The notes under the pieces were generated by a model. It saw only the letters and a program-made list of their open reading frames with translations, had not been told where the DNA came from and searched no databases. From Acetobacter thailandicus (GTDB lineage Bacteria; Pseudomonadota; Alphaproteobacteria; Acetobacterales; Acetobacteraceae): 64,000 nucleotides of DNA. The translations under genes and the position numbers were made by a program. Below, piece by piece: positions 1-9,110 of this stretch (position 1 is its first letter; every line of letters starts with the position of its first letter). The stretch lies in the NCBI RefSeq assembly GCF_011516655.1, contig NZ_WOSV01000005.1, forward strand, positions 124,001-188,000, written 5' to 3'.

Positions 1-693
1 CTCGAAAGATTTCTGAGCAATAGCACTGATCTCTTCATCTTCGACCGGCAGTATGCGTGGCGCAACTTCAACCAGTGTGACTTCTGAACCCATATTACGG
101 TAGAATGAAGCAAATTCAGTGCCAATAGCACCTGAACCAATAACCAGCAGGCGGGCTGGCAGTTCTTCAGGCACAAGTGCTTCACGGTAGGACCATACCA
201 GCTTACCATCAGGCTCAAGTCCTGGCAGTTTGCGGGCCCGGGCACCCGTGGCCAGAATAACATGGCGTGCGCTCAGTGTTGCCGTAACCGCATCTTTCTC
301 GTGCACCAGCACCTTGCGTGTGCCGTCTTTTGCCAGCTCGCCAAGTTTACCAAAACCATTAAAAACAGGCACTTTGGCTTTTTTAAGCAGGTGAGCAATA
401 CCGCCTGAGAGCTTACCGGATACAGCGCGTGAGCGGGCAACGACAGCCTTAAAGTCAAAGCTGATGTTATCAGCTTTAAAACCATAAGCAGGCAGATCAT
501 GCAGAAGATGGTTAATTTCCGATGCTCTGAGCAATGCCTTGGTGGGAATACATCCCCAGTTCAGACAGATACCGCCCAGATGATTTGCTTCAACTACAGC
601 AACAGAAAGCCCCAGCTGGGCAGCGCGCAGTGCTGCCACATACCCGCCAGGTCCGCCCCCGACAACGATAATATCAAAATTTGTCTGGCTCAT
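1..693 (-). CDS. lpd: Dihydrolipoamide dehydrogenase (E3), 3' end cut by window edge
   Basis: FAD-dependent E3 reoxidises dihydrolipoyl groups of the 2-oxoacid dehydrogenase complexes and passes electrons to NAD+. The frame is open from the ATG at 693 to the left edge, giving the first 231 residues of a protein usually about 465-475 long. A Rossmann FAD motif (VGGGPGGYVAA) lies at residues 11-21 and the redox-active disulfide motif GGICLNWGCIPTK places the cysteines at 43 and 48. A second GSGAIG motif starting the NAD-binding domain is visible near residue 190. The gene starts 14 bases after pdhC in the same direction, so it is the last gene of the pdhA-pdhB-pdhC-lpd operon. It is therefore probably the pyruvate dehydrogenase E3, although alphaproteobacteria often carry a second E3 for 2-oxoglutarate dehydrogenase elsewhere. 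Confidence 0.95.
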   Translation of the reverse strand, partial: MSQTNFDIIVVGGGPGGYVAALRAAQLGLSVAVVEANHLGGICLNWGCIPTKALLRASEINHLLHDLPAYGFKADNISFDFKAVVARSRAVSGKLSGGIAHLLKKAKVPVFNGFGKLGELAKDGTRKVLVHEKDAVTATLSARHVILATGARARKLPGLEPDGKLVWSYREALVPEELPARLLVIGSGAIGTEFASFYRNMGSEVTLVEVAPRILPVEDEEISAIAQKSFE

Positions 694-707
694 GATGAGT
701 CTCTCAG

Positions 708-1952
708 TCAGATAACAAGGTTCAGAGGAGATTCAACAACAGAACGGAAGGCTGACAGCCATTCTGCTGCGGTTGAGCCATCAATTACACGATGATCAAC
801 TGAGAGGGTCACGGTCATAACAGTTGCTGGTACGATCTCGCTGCCCTTAATCACAGGCTGCCTGCGACCTGCGGCAATAGCCAGAATGGCAGCCTGTGGC
901 GGGTTAATAATAGCTGAGAAATCTTTTACGCCATACATACCCATGTTGGAGACGGAGAATGTACCCCCCTGGAATTCATCCGGCTTCAGCTTGCCTTCGC
1001 GGGCACGTTTGACCAGATCTTTCGCTTCCTGGCTGATTTGTCGGAGGCTTTTTTTATCAGCCTGTCTGACGATAGGCGTGATCAGACCATCAGGAATAGA
1101 AACAGCGACTGAAATGTCGGCATCATCATACAGAATCATCGTCTCATTGGTATAAGAGGCGTTGACAGCAGGTACGCGTTTCAGAGCCACAGCGACAGCT
1201 TTAATCAGCATGTCATTAACGGAAATTTTGAAAGATTCTTCGCCTTCAGATGCTGCCAGAGCATTAATCTGTGAACGCAGAGCCAGCAGAGCATCAAGCT
1301 CAACATCAACAGAAACGTAGAAGTGAGGAATGGTGCTTTTGGCTTCGGTCAGACGTTTTGCAATGACCTTACGCATTGTAGAATGCGGGACAGTGCGGGT
1401 CTCGCCTGCTGCCACAGCGGCCTGGACAGGTGCTTTTGGTGCAGAGGCCGCAGCTTCAACATCACGACGGACAATACGGCCGTGCGGGCCGCTTCCCTTC
1501 AGTTTCGAGATGTCGATGTTGTTCTGCTTCGCAATGCGACGTGCCAGTGGAGAGGCAAAAATACGATCTTTACCATGAGCAGGAGCGACCTTCGCAGGTG
1601 TGAGGGCTGGTGCTGCAGCAGCTTTTTTTGCCGGTTCAGCAACGGAAGCTGCCGGAGCAGCGGCTGGTGCCGGTGGCGCAGATTTTGTAACCTGATCAGG
1701 CACAGCCTCGCCTTCTTCTACAAGAATGGCGATCGGTGTGTTAACAGCAACGCCCTGCGCCCCGGCCTCGATCAGAATACGCCCCAGAATGCCTTCATCA
1801 ACGGCTTCTACTTCCATCGTTGCTTTATCAGTTTCGATTTCAGCCAGAACGTCACCGCTTGATACGGTGTCGCCCTCTTTTTTAAGCCAGCGTGCCAGTG
1901 TGCCCTCAGTCATTGTCGGAGAGAGCGCGGGCATAAGAATTTCAGTAGCCAT
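708..1952 (-). CDS. pdhC: Pyruvate dehydrogenase E2, dihydrolipoamide acetyltransferase
   Basis: This is the core acetyltransferase of the pyruvate dehydrogenase complex, moving acetyl groups from lipoate to CoA. The 414 residues show a single lipoyl domain (about 2-80, lipoylated Lys43 in ETDKATM), an Ala/Pro-rich flexible linker (about 88-128), a peripheral subunit-binding domain (about 132-169) and the trimeric catalytic domain from about 185 to the end. The active-site motif DHRVIDG puts the catalytic His at 387 and the Asp at 391. The lipoyl domain is nearly a copy of the one on the E1-beta protein encoded just upstream. The gap to pdhB is 11 bases, so the two are cotranscribed. The ATG at 1952 begins the conserved lipoyl start [14 protein letters not shown], so the start is secure. 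Confidence 0.97.
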   Translation of the reverse strand: MATEILMPALSPTMTEGTLARWLKKEGDTVSSGDVLAEIETDKATMEVEAVDEGILGRILIEAGAQGVAVNTPIAILVEEGEAVPDQVTKSAPPAPAAAPAASVAEPAKKAAAAPALTPAKVAPAHGKDRIFASPLARRIAKQNNIDISKLKGSGPHGRIVRRDVEAAASAPKAPVQAAVAAGETRTVPHSTMRKVIAKRLTEAKSTIPHFYVSVDVELDALLALRSQINALAASEGEESFKISVNDMLIKAVAVALKRVPAVNASYTNETMILYDDADISVAVSIPDGLITPIVRQADKKSLRQISQEAKDLVKRAREGKLKPDEFQGGTFSVSNMGMYGVKDFSAIINPPQAAILAIAAGRRQPVIKGSEIVPATVMTVTLSVDHRVIDGSTAAEWLSAFRSVVESPLNLVI

Positions 1953-1963
1953 TTTGCTTCTCC

Positions 1964-3316
1964 TCAGACCATGCCACGCACAGCGTTTACAATATCTTCA
2001 GCGTGGGGCAGTGCCAGCTTTTCAAGGTTGGCAGCGAAAGGCATGGGTACATCAACACCAGCCACACGAACCGGTGGGGCATCCAGCCAGTCAAATGCAT
2101 GTTCGGTGATCTGCATAGCAACTTCAGCGCCAATGCCTGCAAATGGCCAGCCTTCTTCAACGGTCACCAGACGGCTGGTTTTCTTCACGCTCTCAACAAT
2201 TGTTGCGGTATCGAGCGGACGCAGACTGCGCAGGTTAATCACTTCGGCGCTGATCCCCTGCTCGGCCAGAACCTTAGCCGCTTCAAGAGCTTCACCCACC
2301 ATGATGGAGAAGGCAACGATTGTTACATCAGTCCCTGCCCGTTCAATTTTGGCCTTGCCTATTGGCAAAATGAAATCTTCATCGGTCGGACATTCAAATT
2401 TATGCCCGTAGAGAATTTCATTTTCCAGGAAAATGACAGGGTTCGGGTCACGAATGGCTGCTTTAAGCAGGCCTTTTGCATCTGCTGCTGACCATGGCAC
2501 AACCACCTTCAGGCCAGGAACATGAGCATACCAGCTGCCATAACATTGTGAATGCTGTGCACCCACACGTGCTGCCGCACCGTTAGGACCACGGAACACA
2601 ATGGGACATCCCATCTGCCCGCCTGACATATACAGGGTTTTAGCAGCAGAGTTGATAATGTGGTCGATTGCCTGCATGGAGAAGTTCATGGTCATGAACT
2701 CAACAACAGGTTTCAGGCCGGTCAGGGCTGCACCCACTGCCATACCGGTAAAGCCGTGTTCGGTGATAGGCATGTCAATGACGCGTTTTTCGCCAAACTC
2801 TGCCAGCAGCCCCTGAGAAACTTTATAAGCCCCCTGGTACTGACCAACTTCTTCCCCCATCAGGAAGACGTCTTCGTCATGACGTAATTCTTCAGCCAGA
2901 GCCTGATTAAGTGCCTCTCTGACCGTTATTTCTGCTGTCGGCCCCCAGTCTTTCTCGACATAGGTTTCTCCCTCAGCATATGTCGCTGGTGCGCTCACCG
3001 GTGCGACAGCTGCCTGAGCAGGCTCGGCAGAGGGCTGCGGTGCAGCAGCTGAGGCATGCTCGGGAACAGCTTCGCCTTCCTCAACCAGAATGGCGATCGG
3101 TGTGTTGACTGCTACACCCTGCGTGCCAGCCGGTATCAGAATACGACCGAGAATGCCCTCATCAACGGCTTCGACTTCCATCGTTGCCTTATCAGTTTCG
3201 ATTTCTGCCAGAATTTCGCCGCTTGCTACGGTGTCACCTTCGTTCTTCAGCCAGCGTGAGAGCGTACCTTCTGTCATGGTGGGAGAAAGCGCGGGCATTA
3301 AAATATCTGTAGCCAT
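1964..3316 (-). CDS. pdhB: Pyruvate dehydrogenase E1 beta subunit with N-terminal lipoyl domain
   Basis: The beta half of the thiamine-diphosphate-dependent E1 enzyme, which decarboxylates pyruvate together with PdhA. Its 450 residues exceed the usual 325-330 because a complete lipoyl domain (about 1-80, Lys43 in ETDKATM) and an Ala/Pro linker precede the transketolase-like domain, which starts near residue 125. This fusion is a known alphaproteobacterial architecture. The lipoyl domain matches the E2 lipoyl domain at 77 of the first 85 residues, which implies duplication or ongoing gene conversion. It lies 6 bases after pdhA and 11 before pdhC, consistent with one transcript and equimolar assembly. 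The start [10 protein letters not shown] is fixed by the lipoyl domain. Confidence 0.97.
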   Translation of the reverse strand: MATDILMPALSPTMTEGTLSRWLKNEGDTVASGEILAEIETDKATMEVEAVDEGILGRILIPAGTQGVAVNTPIAILVEEGEAVPEHASAAAPQPSAEPAQAAVAPVSAPATYAEGETYVEKDWGPTAEITVREALNQALAEELRHDEDVFLMGEEVGQYQGAYKVSQGLLAEFGEKRVIDMPITEHGFTGMAVGAALTGLKPVVEFMTMNFSMQAIDHIINSAAKTLYMSGGQMGCPIVFRGPNGAAARVGAQHSQCYGSWYAHVPGLKVVVPWSAADAKGLLKAAIRDPNPVIFLENEILYGHKFECPTDEDFILPIGKAKIERAGTDVTIVAFSIMVGEALEAAKVLAEQGISAEVINLRSLRPLDTATIVESVKKTSRLVTVEEGWPFAGIGAEVAMQITEHAFDWLDAPPVRVAGVDVPMPFAANLEKLALPHAEDIVNAVRGMV

Positions 3317-3322
3317 AATCAG

Positions 3323-4333
3323 TCAACCTTCCTGCAGAACGTCAGTGTAGAGCTCGGCAGGGTCAGGGAACGGACTGGTCTGCGCAAATTCAACACAATC
3401 TTTAACAGTGTCTTTTACATCATTTTCAATGCTCTTGAGCTCATCTTCGGTGACACCGGAATCGAGCAGAATATGACGAACATGTTCAATCGGATCACGA
3501 TTTTTACGAACAGATTCAACTTCTTCACGGGTACGATATTTTGCCGGATCAGAGACAGAGTGACCACGATAACGATAGGTCATAATTTCGAGCAGATAAG
3601 GCCCTTTACCTGCACGGCAGTGTGCCACGACCTCAGCCGTTGCTTCATACACTGCGGCAACATCCATACCGTCAACGCGGCGTCCGGGAATGCCCCATGG
3701 CTCGCCATTGCGCCAGAACTCTTTCGAGGCAGAGGCACGTTCGACGCTTGTTCCCATACCGTAGAGATTATTTTCGATAATAAAGATGCAGGGTAATTTA
3801 TGGAGTGCTGCCAGGTTAAAGCTTTCATAAACCTGACCCTGGTTAGCCGCACCATCACCAAAATATGCGACAGCAACCTCGTCTGTGCCACGATATTTGT
3901 TAGCAAAGGCAAGCCCCGCACCCAAAGCAACCTGTGCGCCTACAATGCCATGACCGCCATAGAAATTTTTCTCACGCGAGAACATATGCATCGAGCCGCC
4001 TTTACCGCGTGAATAACCTGTTTCACGCCCGGTCAGCTCAGCCATAACGCCACGTGCGCTCATGCCGGCGGCCAGCATCTGCCCGTGATCGCGGTAGGAG
4101 GTGATGATTTTGTCACCATCTTTAAGGGCCATCTGCACGCCCACCACAACGGCTTCCTGCCCGATATAAAGGTGGCAGAAACCGCCGATAAGACCCATGC
4201 CATAAAGCTGGCCGGCTTTTTCCTCAAATTTACGGATCAGCAGCATATTATGAAAAGCCTGCTGAAACTGCTCTCTGGTCAGAGAGGGACCATTCCCGCC
4301 TGAAATGAGGGTGCCGTGGGTCTCTGCCTGCAT
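3323..4333 (-). CDS. pdhA: Pyruvate dehydrogenase E1 alpha subunit
   Basis: The alpha subunit of E1 binds thiamine diphosphate and Mg2+ and begins the oxidative decarboxylation of pyruvate. The signature GDGAANQGQVYESFN (the GDG-X-N family thiamine-binding motif) and following IIENNLYGMGT are intact, as is the phosphorylation-loop-like region YRGHSVSDPAKYR. I place the start at the ATG at 4333 (336 residues) because AAGGA lies about 7 bases upstream. An upstream in-frame ATG at 4348 would add five residues, but it overlaps this ribosome binding site and has no good one of its own. This is the first gene of the pdh operon. The promoter must lie in the 127 bases between it and moaC, where I could not identify convincing -35 and -10 boxes. 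Confidence 0.95.
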   Translation of the reverse strand: MQAETHGTLISGGNGPSLTREQFQQAFHNMLLIRKFEEKAGQLYGMGLIGGFCHLYIGQEAVVVGVQMALKDGDKIITSYRDHGQMLAAGMSARGVMAELTGRETGYSRGKGGSMHMFSREKNFYGGHGIVGAQVALGAGLAFANKYRGTDEVAVAYFGDGAANQGQVYESFNLAALHKLPCIFIIENNLYGMGTSVERASASKEFWRNGEPWGIPGRRVDGMDVAAVYEATAEVVAHCRAGKGPYLLEIMTYRYRGHSVSDPAKYRTREEVESVRKNRDPIEHVRHILLDSGVTEDELKSIENDVKDTVKDCVEFAQTSPFPDPAELYTDVLQEG

Positions 4334-4460
4334 AAGGTGGTCCTTCATACTTAAAGATGCGTTCGCAACATTTTAAGGAAATGTTATGATAAAGCGTGTT
4401 TTTTGAAAATAATGTTTATTACGTGAGAAGGTAAGATTTCTATTTTGTGATAGCGGTCTT
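4334..4460 (-). promoter_or_regulatory. Probable promoter region of the pdh operon
   Basis: This A+T-rich gap of about 127 bases separates the end of moaC from pdhA, with both genes on the minus strand. Because pdhA begins a four-gene operon with a function unlike moaC, a promoter is expected here. I see several AT-rich hexamers on the minus strand (for example TATCAT near 4385-4390) but no well-spaced pair, and no terminator hairpin with a T-run after moaC. The call is inferred from position only. Confidence 0.3.
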
Positions 4461-4943
4461 TCAGACTGCGTTATACTCCCCTGACTGTCCTCCGCTTTTA
4501 TGGAGCAGGTGAATATCAGAAATACACATGCCACGATCAGCAGCCTTGCACATATCGTACAACGTCAGTGCTGCCACAGACACTGCCGTAAGTGCCTCCA
4601 TTTCAACACCGGTCGCCCCGCTGGTGGAGACAGAGGCCCTGATTTCAATTCCTCTGCCGTCGGGGATGAGGTCAACCTCAACGCTGCTTAATGACAGAGG
4701 GTGACAAAGGGGAATAATATCCGATGTTTTTTTTGCTGCCATAATTGCAGCGATACGTGCGGTTGCAAGAACGTCCCCCTTAGCTGCCCGCCCGGAAAGG
4801 ACAAGCTCAAGGGTTTCCTTCGTCATAGAGATATGACCTTTAGCAACTGCTTTACGGCGCGTCGGTGCTTTTGATGAAATATCCACCATACGCGCCTCGC
4901 CGGCATCATTCAGATGTGTCAGGCCGGAATGACGGGTTGTCAT
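4461..4943 (-). CDS. moaC: Cyclic pyranopterin monophosphate synthase MoaC
   Basis: MoaC converts the 3',8-cyclo-GTP product made by MoaA into cyclic pyranopterin monophosphate, an early step of molybdenum cofactor synthesis. The 160-residue length is typical. Family motifs are clear: MVDISSKAPTRR near the start, IPLCHPL in the middle, and the GVEMEALTAVSVAALTLYDMCKA block leading to the conserved Lys/Asp region near the C-terminus. Its ATG overlaps the trpC stop by one base (TGATG), so translation is probably coupled. The trp genes followed by moaC is a common alphaproteobacterial order, but moeA and lexA, which often follow, are not present here. Confidence 0.96.
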   Translation of the reverse strand: MTTRHSGLTHLNDAGEARMVDISSKAPTRRKAVAKGHISMTKETLELVLSGRAAKGDVLATARIAAIMAAKKTSDIIPLCHPLSLSSVEVDLIPDGRGIEIRASVSTSGATGVEMEALTAVSVAALTLYDMCKAADRGMCISDIHLLHKSGGQSGEYNAV

Positions 4944-5800
4944 CAGGCACGACCAAGAAGTACACGAGCTGCCTGCCCCGGATCCGGCTGGCGCAGCAGC
5001 GATTCACCAACAAGGAAGCCTGTCACACCGATATCAGTCAGGCGTGTTACTTCAGCATGCGTTTTAATGCCGCTTTCAGAAACAATAATCCGGTCAGGTG
5101 GCACCAGAGGCGTTAAGACGACAGTCGTCTCGATGTCTGTGATCAGCGTTCTGAGATTGCGGTTATTAATACCAATCAAAAAGGCATCAATTGCCAGGGC
5201 CCGGTTGAGTTCCTCTTCATCATGGACTTCGAGAAGAACATCCATTTCCAGGCCTTTAGCGTGGTCAACCAGTTCCTGCAGTTCTTCATCACTCAGAATC
5301 CCAACAATCAGCAGGATACAGTCAGCGCCAATGGTGCGGCTTTCATAAACCTGCCACGGGTCTATAATGAAGTCTTTGCGCAAAACCGGCAGAGATGTTG
5401 CCGCACGTGCCGCCTGGAGATCCTCATTGCTGCCGTGGAAGCATGAACTTTCAGTCAGAACAGAAAGGCATGCTGCACCGGCCTGTTCATAAGCCTGAGC
5501 AATAGCTGCAGGATTATAATTCTCCTGCAGAATTCCGGCTGAAGGAGAGGCTTTTTTAAGCTCCGCAATGAGCCCGACAGAGCGATCTGCCGACTTTTCT
5601 TTTAATGCACGACAAAACCCACGTGGTGCTTCTTTTACGTCCTGTGCTCTGGCCGTGATCTCTTTGAGGGAGACAAGGGTTGAGCGATGTTCAACTTCCA
5701 GGCGCGTTCGTGCACAGATACGTGCCAGCACATCGGGCAGCTCATCTGATGTTTTTATGTCAGAAGGGGTTGCGGTTGATGGCGTAGTTGTTTCGGTCAT
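4943..5800 (-). CDS. trpC: Indole-3-glycerol phosphate synthase
   Basis: This TIM-barrel enzyme closes the ring of 1-(o-carboxyphenylamino)-1-deoxyribulose 5-phosphate to give indole-3-glycerol phosphate in tryptophan synthesis. The 285 residues include the catalytic lysine region IAELKKASPSAG, VLRKDFI, LLEVHDEEEL, the phosphate-binding IGINNRNLRTL and VSESGI. A low-complexity Thr/Ser-rich stretch of about 16 residues precedes the conserved N-terminal helix (LARICARTRLEVE). It stands alone, not fused to trpF as in enterobacteria. The gene follows trpD by 17 bases and overlaps moaC by one base. Confidence 0.97.
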   Translation of the reverse strand: MTETTTPSTATPSDIKTSDELPDVLARICARTRLEVEHRSTLVSLKEITARAQDVKEAPRGFCRALKEKSADRSVGLIAELKKASPSAGILQENYNPAAIAQAYEQAGAACLSVLTESSCFHGSNEDLQAARAATSLPVLRKDFIIDPWQVYESRTIGADCILLIVGILSDEELQELVDHAKGLEMDVLLEVHDEEELNRALAIDAFLIGINNRNLRTLITDIETTVVLTPLVPPDRIIVSESGIKTHAEVTRLTDIGVTGFLVGESLLRQPDPGQAARVLLGRA

Positions 5801-5817
5801 AATTATCCTGTGGTGTT

Positions 5818-6927
5818 TTAAACGTGCGATTCAGACGATGAGAGACGTAAGTCCTGTAGCAAAGCCATAGCTGAGCCATCGTCAAGCGGGCGACTCACAA
5901 CGGAAATAACTTCCCGCAAAGCGCGCGTGTCAAAACTATCATTTTTCAAAATAGATACCCGGCCTGAAACATGCAGGGCGCAGGCGGCATTGAGCAGAAC
6001 TGTATCACGATACGGCCCGGTTGCACCATGCAAAAGTTCTGTCAGAGCCAGAGCGTTCTCCCCGGGGCTCCCTCCCCTGATAGCTGAAACCGGTGCAGAT
6101 ATGAGGCCGCTCATCTCCGGTTCAAGTAACAGGGTATTTTTTTTACCCTGCTCACAGCTGACAATATGTGTCGGGCCGGCAAGAGTAACTTCGTCAATAC
6201 CCTGTATTTCACCATCAGGCATGCCGCATACAGCCCAGGCCATCTCGGCTCCAAGTGTCGCCAGAACATCAGCAATAATACTGAGCCATTCTGTTGAAAA
6301 AACACCGGTCATCTGTCGTTTAACGCCGGCGGGGTTTGAGAGTGGCCCTATCAGGTTAAAAAGAGTGCGAATGCCCAGCGCTTTTCGTGCCTGTGCTGCA
6401 AATCGCATTCCAGGGTGATGGTTAGGAGCTGCCATAAAAGTCAGATTGTGCGTCTTCAGCTGCGCAGAAAGAGCCGCCGGGTCACTAAGCAGAGGAATAC
6501 CCAGGGCTGAAAGCACATCAGAGGCGCCCGTCTGAGAAGAAACCGCCCTGTTACCATGCTTGGCAACAGGCACACCAAGAGCGGCAAGAACAAAAGCTGT
6601 GGCCGTGGAAACATTAAGGGTATTATAGCCATCGCCACCCGTGCCGCAGACATCCATTGCTCCGGCTGGTGCGCCGGGAACAGCTACCATGGCATTGCGC
6701 ATGGCTGTTACGGCACCCAGAAGTTCAGGCAGATCTTCTTTTTGCATACGCAGGGCAACGGCAAAAGCTGCAATGCACTCAGAAGGAACGTGCCCTTCCA
6801 TAATCAGGCGGAAAGCATATTCTGTTTCTGCCTGGCTTAGTCTTTTTCCCTGACACAGATTATTAAGATAATCTTTAAAAACAGAACAATAGTCTGATAG
6901 TGCAGGTTGCGCTGAATGTATTGTCAT
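5818..6927 (-). CDS. trpD: Anthranilate phosphoribosyltransferase
   Basis: TrpD transfers phosphoribosyl from PRPP to anthranilate, the second committed step to tryptophan. The PRPP-binding loop VCGTGGDGYNTLNVST begins near residue 93 and the second signature KHGNRAVSSQTGASDVL follows, both intact. The glycosyltransferase-3 fold accounts for the whole 369 residues. This is slightly longer than the usual 335-345 because of an N-terminal extension of about 20 residues. The ATG at 6927 lies 4 bases after the trpG stop, so the two are surely cotranscribed. In this organism TrpD and TrpG are separate polypeptides. Confidence 0.97.
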   Translation of the reverse strand: MTIHSAQPALSDYCSVFKDYLNNLCQGKRLSQAETEYAFRLIMEGHVPSECIAAFAVALRMQKEDLPELLGAVTAMRNAMVAVPGAPAGAMDVCGTGGDGYNTLNVSTATAFVLAALGVPVAKHGNRAVSSQTGASDVLSALGIPLLSDPAALSAQLKTHNLTFMAAPNHHPGMRFAAQARKALGIRTLFNLIGPLSNPAGVKRQMTGVFSTEWLSIIADVLATLGAEMAWAVCGMPDGEIQGIDEVTLAGPTHIVSCEQGKKNTLLLEPEMSGLISAPVSAIRGGSPGENALALTELLHGATGPYRDTVLLNAACALHVSGRVSILKNDSFDTRALREVISVVSRPLDDGSAMALLQDLRLSSSESHV

Positions 6928-6931
6928 GCGT

Positions 6932-7528
6932 TCAGGCTGGAGATGTCTGTCTAGCCCATGCGCGGGCCTGGGTCATGAAGTTGCGTAAAATCTGATGGCC
7001 GCACTCTGACGCAATGCTTTCAGGATGGAACTGCACCCCGGATACCGGAAAGTGGCGGTGCCTTACACCCATTATAACATTATCTTCAGTCCAGGCCGTA
7101 ACTTCCAGTTCATCAGGTATGCTGTCAGGGGCCAGTGTCAGGCTATGGTAGCGCGTGGCCTTAAACGGGTCAGGCAAATCTTTAAAAACATCACTGTTAT
7201 TATGAAAAACCGGGCTGACCTTACCATGCATAGGCACAGATGCTCTTACAACTTTTGCTCCGAACACCTGCCCTATGGACTGATGCCCCAGACAAACCCC
7301 GAAAACCGGGATTTTACCGGCAGCCTGAGAAATCAGGTCACAACAGATTCCAGCCTCGTCCGGTGAGCACGGACCGGGTGAGAGAACAATAGCTTCAGGT
7401 GCAAGAGCAACCGCTTCAGCGGCACTCAGGGCATCATTGCGATAGACGCGACATGTCTCCCCGAGTTCACCAAGATAGTGAACCAGGTTGAATGTAAAGC
7501 TATCGTAATTGTCGATAAGCAGGATCAT
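6932..7528 (-). CDS. trpG: Anthranilate synthase component II (glutamine amidotransferase)
   Basis: This class I glutamine amidotransferase supplies ammonia to TrpE. It may also serve aminodeoxychorismate synthase, since no separate pabA is seen here. The protein begins MILLIDNYDSFTFN at the ATG at 7528, giving 198 residues, the normal length. The longer open frame reaching 7687 runs back into trpE and is not conserved. The nucleophile Cys79 sits in GVCLGHQSIGQ, and the His/Glu of the triad are in GVQFHPESI near the end. It starts 37 bases after trpE, with a weak AAAGG upstream. The oxyanion-loop sequence LSPGPCSPDEAG is also present. Confidence 0.96.
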   Translation of the reverse strand: MILLIDNYDSFTFNLVHYLGELGETCRVYRNDALSAAEAVALAPEAIVLSPGPCSPDEAGICCDLISQAAGKIPVFGVCLGHQSIGQVFGAKVVRASVPMHGKVSPVFHNNSDVFKDLPDPFKATRYHSLTLAPDSIPDELEVTAWTEDNVIMGVRHRHFPVSGVQFHPESIASECGHQILRNFMTQARAWARQTSPA

Positions 7529-7565
7529 GACGTGATGATGCCTTTGTGCAGAGATGAGGTCAAAT

Positions 7566-9110
7566 TCAGGATGGAGATGAGAGTTTCTGAGCCTGAAGAA
7601 TGGCAGATTCAGCGGCCCTAAAAACAGCACGGGCCTTATGTTGCGTTTCGGCATATTCGGCATCAGGCACACTATCTGCCACGACACCGCAGCCAGCCTG
7701 CACGTACATCATGCCGTCTTTTACAACAGCCATACGCAGGCCGATACAGGTATCCATATCGCCACCTGCACCAAAATAGCCGATGCAACCAGCATATGTC
7801 GCACGGCGGGTTGGCTCGACTTCGTCAATAATTTCCATGGCGCGGATTTTGGGCGCGCCGGTTAGTGTACCTGCGGGAAAGGCTGCAACCAGCGCATCAA
7901 GCGCATCAAGGTCAGGAGAGAGCGTGCCTTCAACGTTAGAAGAAATATGCATAACGTGGCTAAAACGCTCAATGACAAACTGCTCTGTGACTTTTACTGA
8001 GCCTGGTTTGCACACGCGCCCGACATCGTTGCGCCCAAGGTCGATGAGCATCAGGTGCTCTGCCAGCTCTTTCTGATCGCTGAGCAGATCCTGCTCAAGG
8101 CGACGATCTTCCTCAATATCTTTCCCTCTTGGGCGGGTACCTGCCAGAGGGCGAACGGTCATTTTTCCTTCGCTTAGCCGCACCAGAATTTCCGGAGAAG
8201 ACCCGACAAGTGAAAAACGACCAAAATCAAGATGGAACAGGAAGGGCGCAGGGTTAATACGCCTCAGGCTGCGATATAAACTCAGAGAAGGCAGAGTAAA
8301 TGGTGTAGAAAAGCGCTGGCTCGGCACAACCTGAAAGGCGTCCCCTGCCCTGATATAATCCTGGATACGTTTTACAGCCCCACAAAACTGCTCTTTCGTG
8401 AAGGTTGATCCAGGCTGCTGAAAGTCAGCAACCGGCGGGGTTATGCTTTCCTCAGGTAACCCGGCATTCAGGCAGGCACGCGCCTGAGCCAGAAGTGCCT
8501 GAGCGCTTTCCCAGCTGTCTTCACAGCTCTGCCCGGTCTTCGGGCGTACTGGTGCGGCAAGAATAAGCTCATCACTGACCGTATCAAAAACAGCAAATAA
8601 ACCGGGGCGAATCATAACAGATTCGGGCAGATCGAGGTCATCTTCAGGAGGGTGCGGCAGCTTTTCCATCTGCCTCACCATGTCATAACCGAGATAGCCA
8701 AAAAGACCCGCTATCATGGGGGGGAGCCCATCGGGCAGATCAAGCTGAGTTTCGTTTATCAGGCTGCGTAAATGGGTCAGAGCAGCTTCGGTAATCTGTT
8801 CCGGTGCGGTGTCTGCATCTTCCGGTGCGCGGTCAAGCAGAACTTTGCCCTGATGGCAGGTCCAGACAAGATCAGGTTTAAGAGCGATAACAGAGTAGCG
8901 ACCACGGGCAGCCCCCCCCTCTACACTTTCAAGCAACAGACTATACTGCTGCGACGTCGCATCGAGGGACCTGAGGCGTATATAAGCAGAGACCGGCGTA
9001 AGGAGGTCGGCAGGCTCGACAGAAAACACAACACTCGCCTGGCCATTATCCCAGCGTGCTCTGACCTCCTGCAGGGAGGGAGAGGTCTGCATATGGGTCA
9101 TAACACTCAT
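7566..9110 (-). CDS. trpE: Anthranilate synthase component I
   Basis: TrpE converts chorismate and ammonia to anthranilate, the first committed step of tryptophan synthesis. The 514-residue protein has the N-terminal regulatory domain with the LLES motif that contributes to tryptophan feedback binding (LLLESVEGG). The chorismate-binding domain follows, with RPLAGTRPRG, LIDLGRNDVGRV, FPAGTLTGAPKIRAMEIIDE and YAGCIGYFG. Its start overlaps the ppiD stop by four bases (ATGA), which suggests translational coupling to the chaperone gene upstream. I see no attenuator-like leader peptide because there is no leader space, so regulation is probably through feedback or the ppiD promoter. Confidence 0.97.
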   Translation of the reverse strand: MSVMTHMQTSPSLQEVRARWDNGQASVVFSVEPADLLTPVSAYIRLRSLDATSQQYSLLLESVEGGAARGRYSVIALKPDLVWTCHQGKVLLDRAPEDADTAPEQITEAALTHLRSLINETQLDLPDGLPPMIAGLFGYLGYDMVRQMEKLPHPPEDDLDLPESVMIRPGLFAVFDTVSDELILAAPVRPKTGQSCEDSWESAQALLAQARACLNAGLPEESITPPVADFQQPGSTFTKEQFCGAVKRIQDYIRAGDAFQVVPSQRFSTPFTLPSLSLYRSLRRINPAPFLFHLDFGRFSLVGSSPEILVRLSEGKMTVRPLAGTRPRGKDIEEDRRLEQDLLSDQKELAEHLMLIDLGRNDVGRVCKPGSVKVTEQFVIERFSHVMHISSNVEGTLSPDLDALDALVAAFPAGTLTGAPKIRAMEIIDEVEPTRRATYAGCIGYFGAGGDMDTCIGLRMAVVKDGMMYVQAGCGVVADSVPDAEYAETQHKARAVFRAAESAILQAQKLSSPS

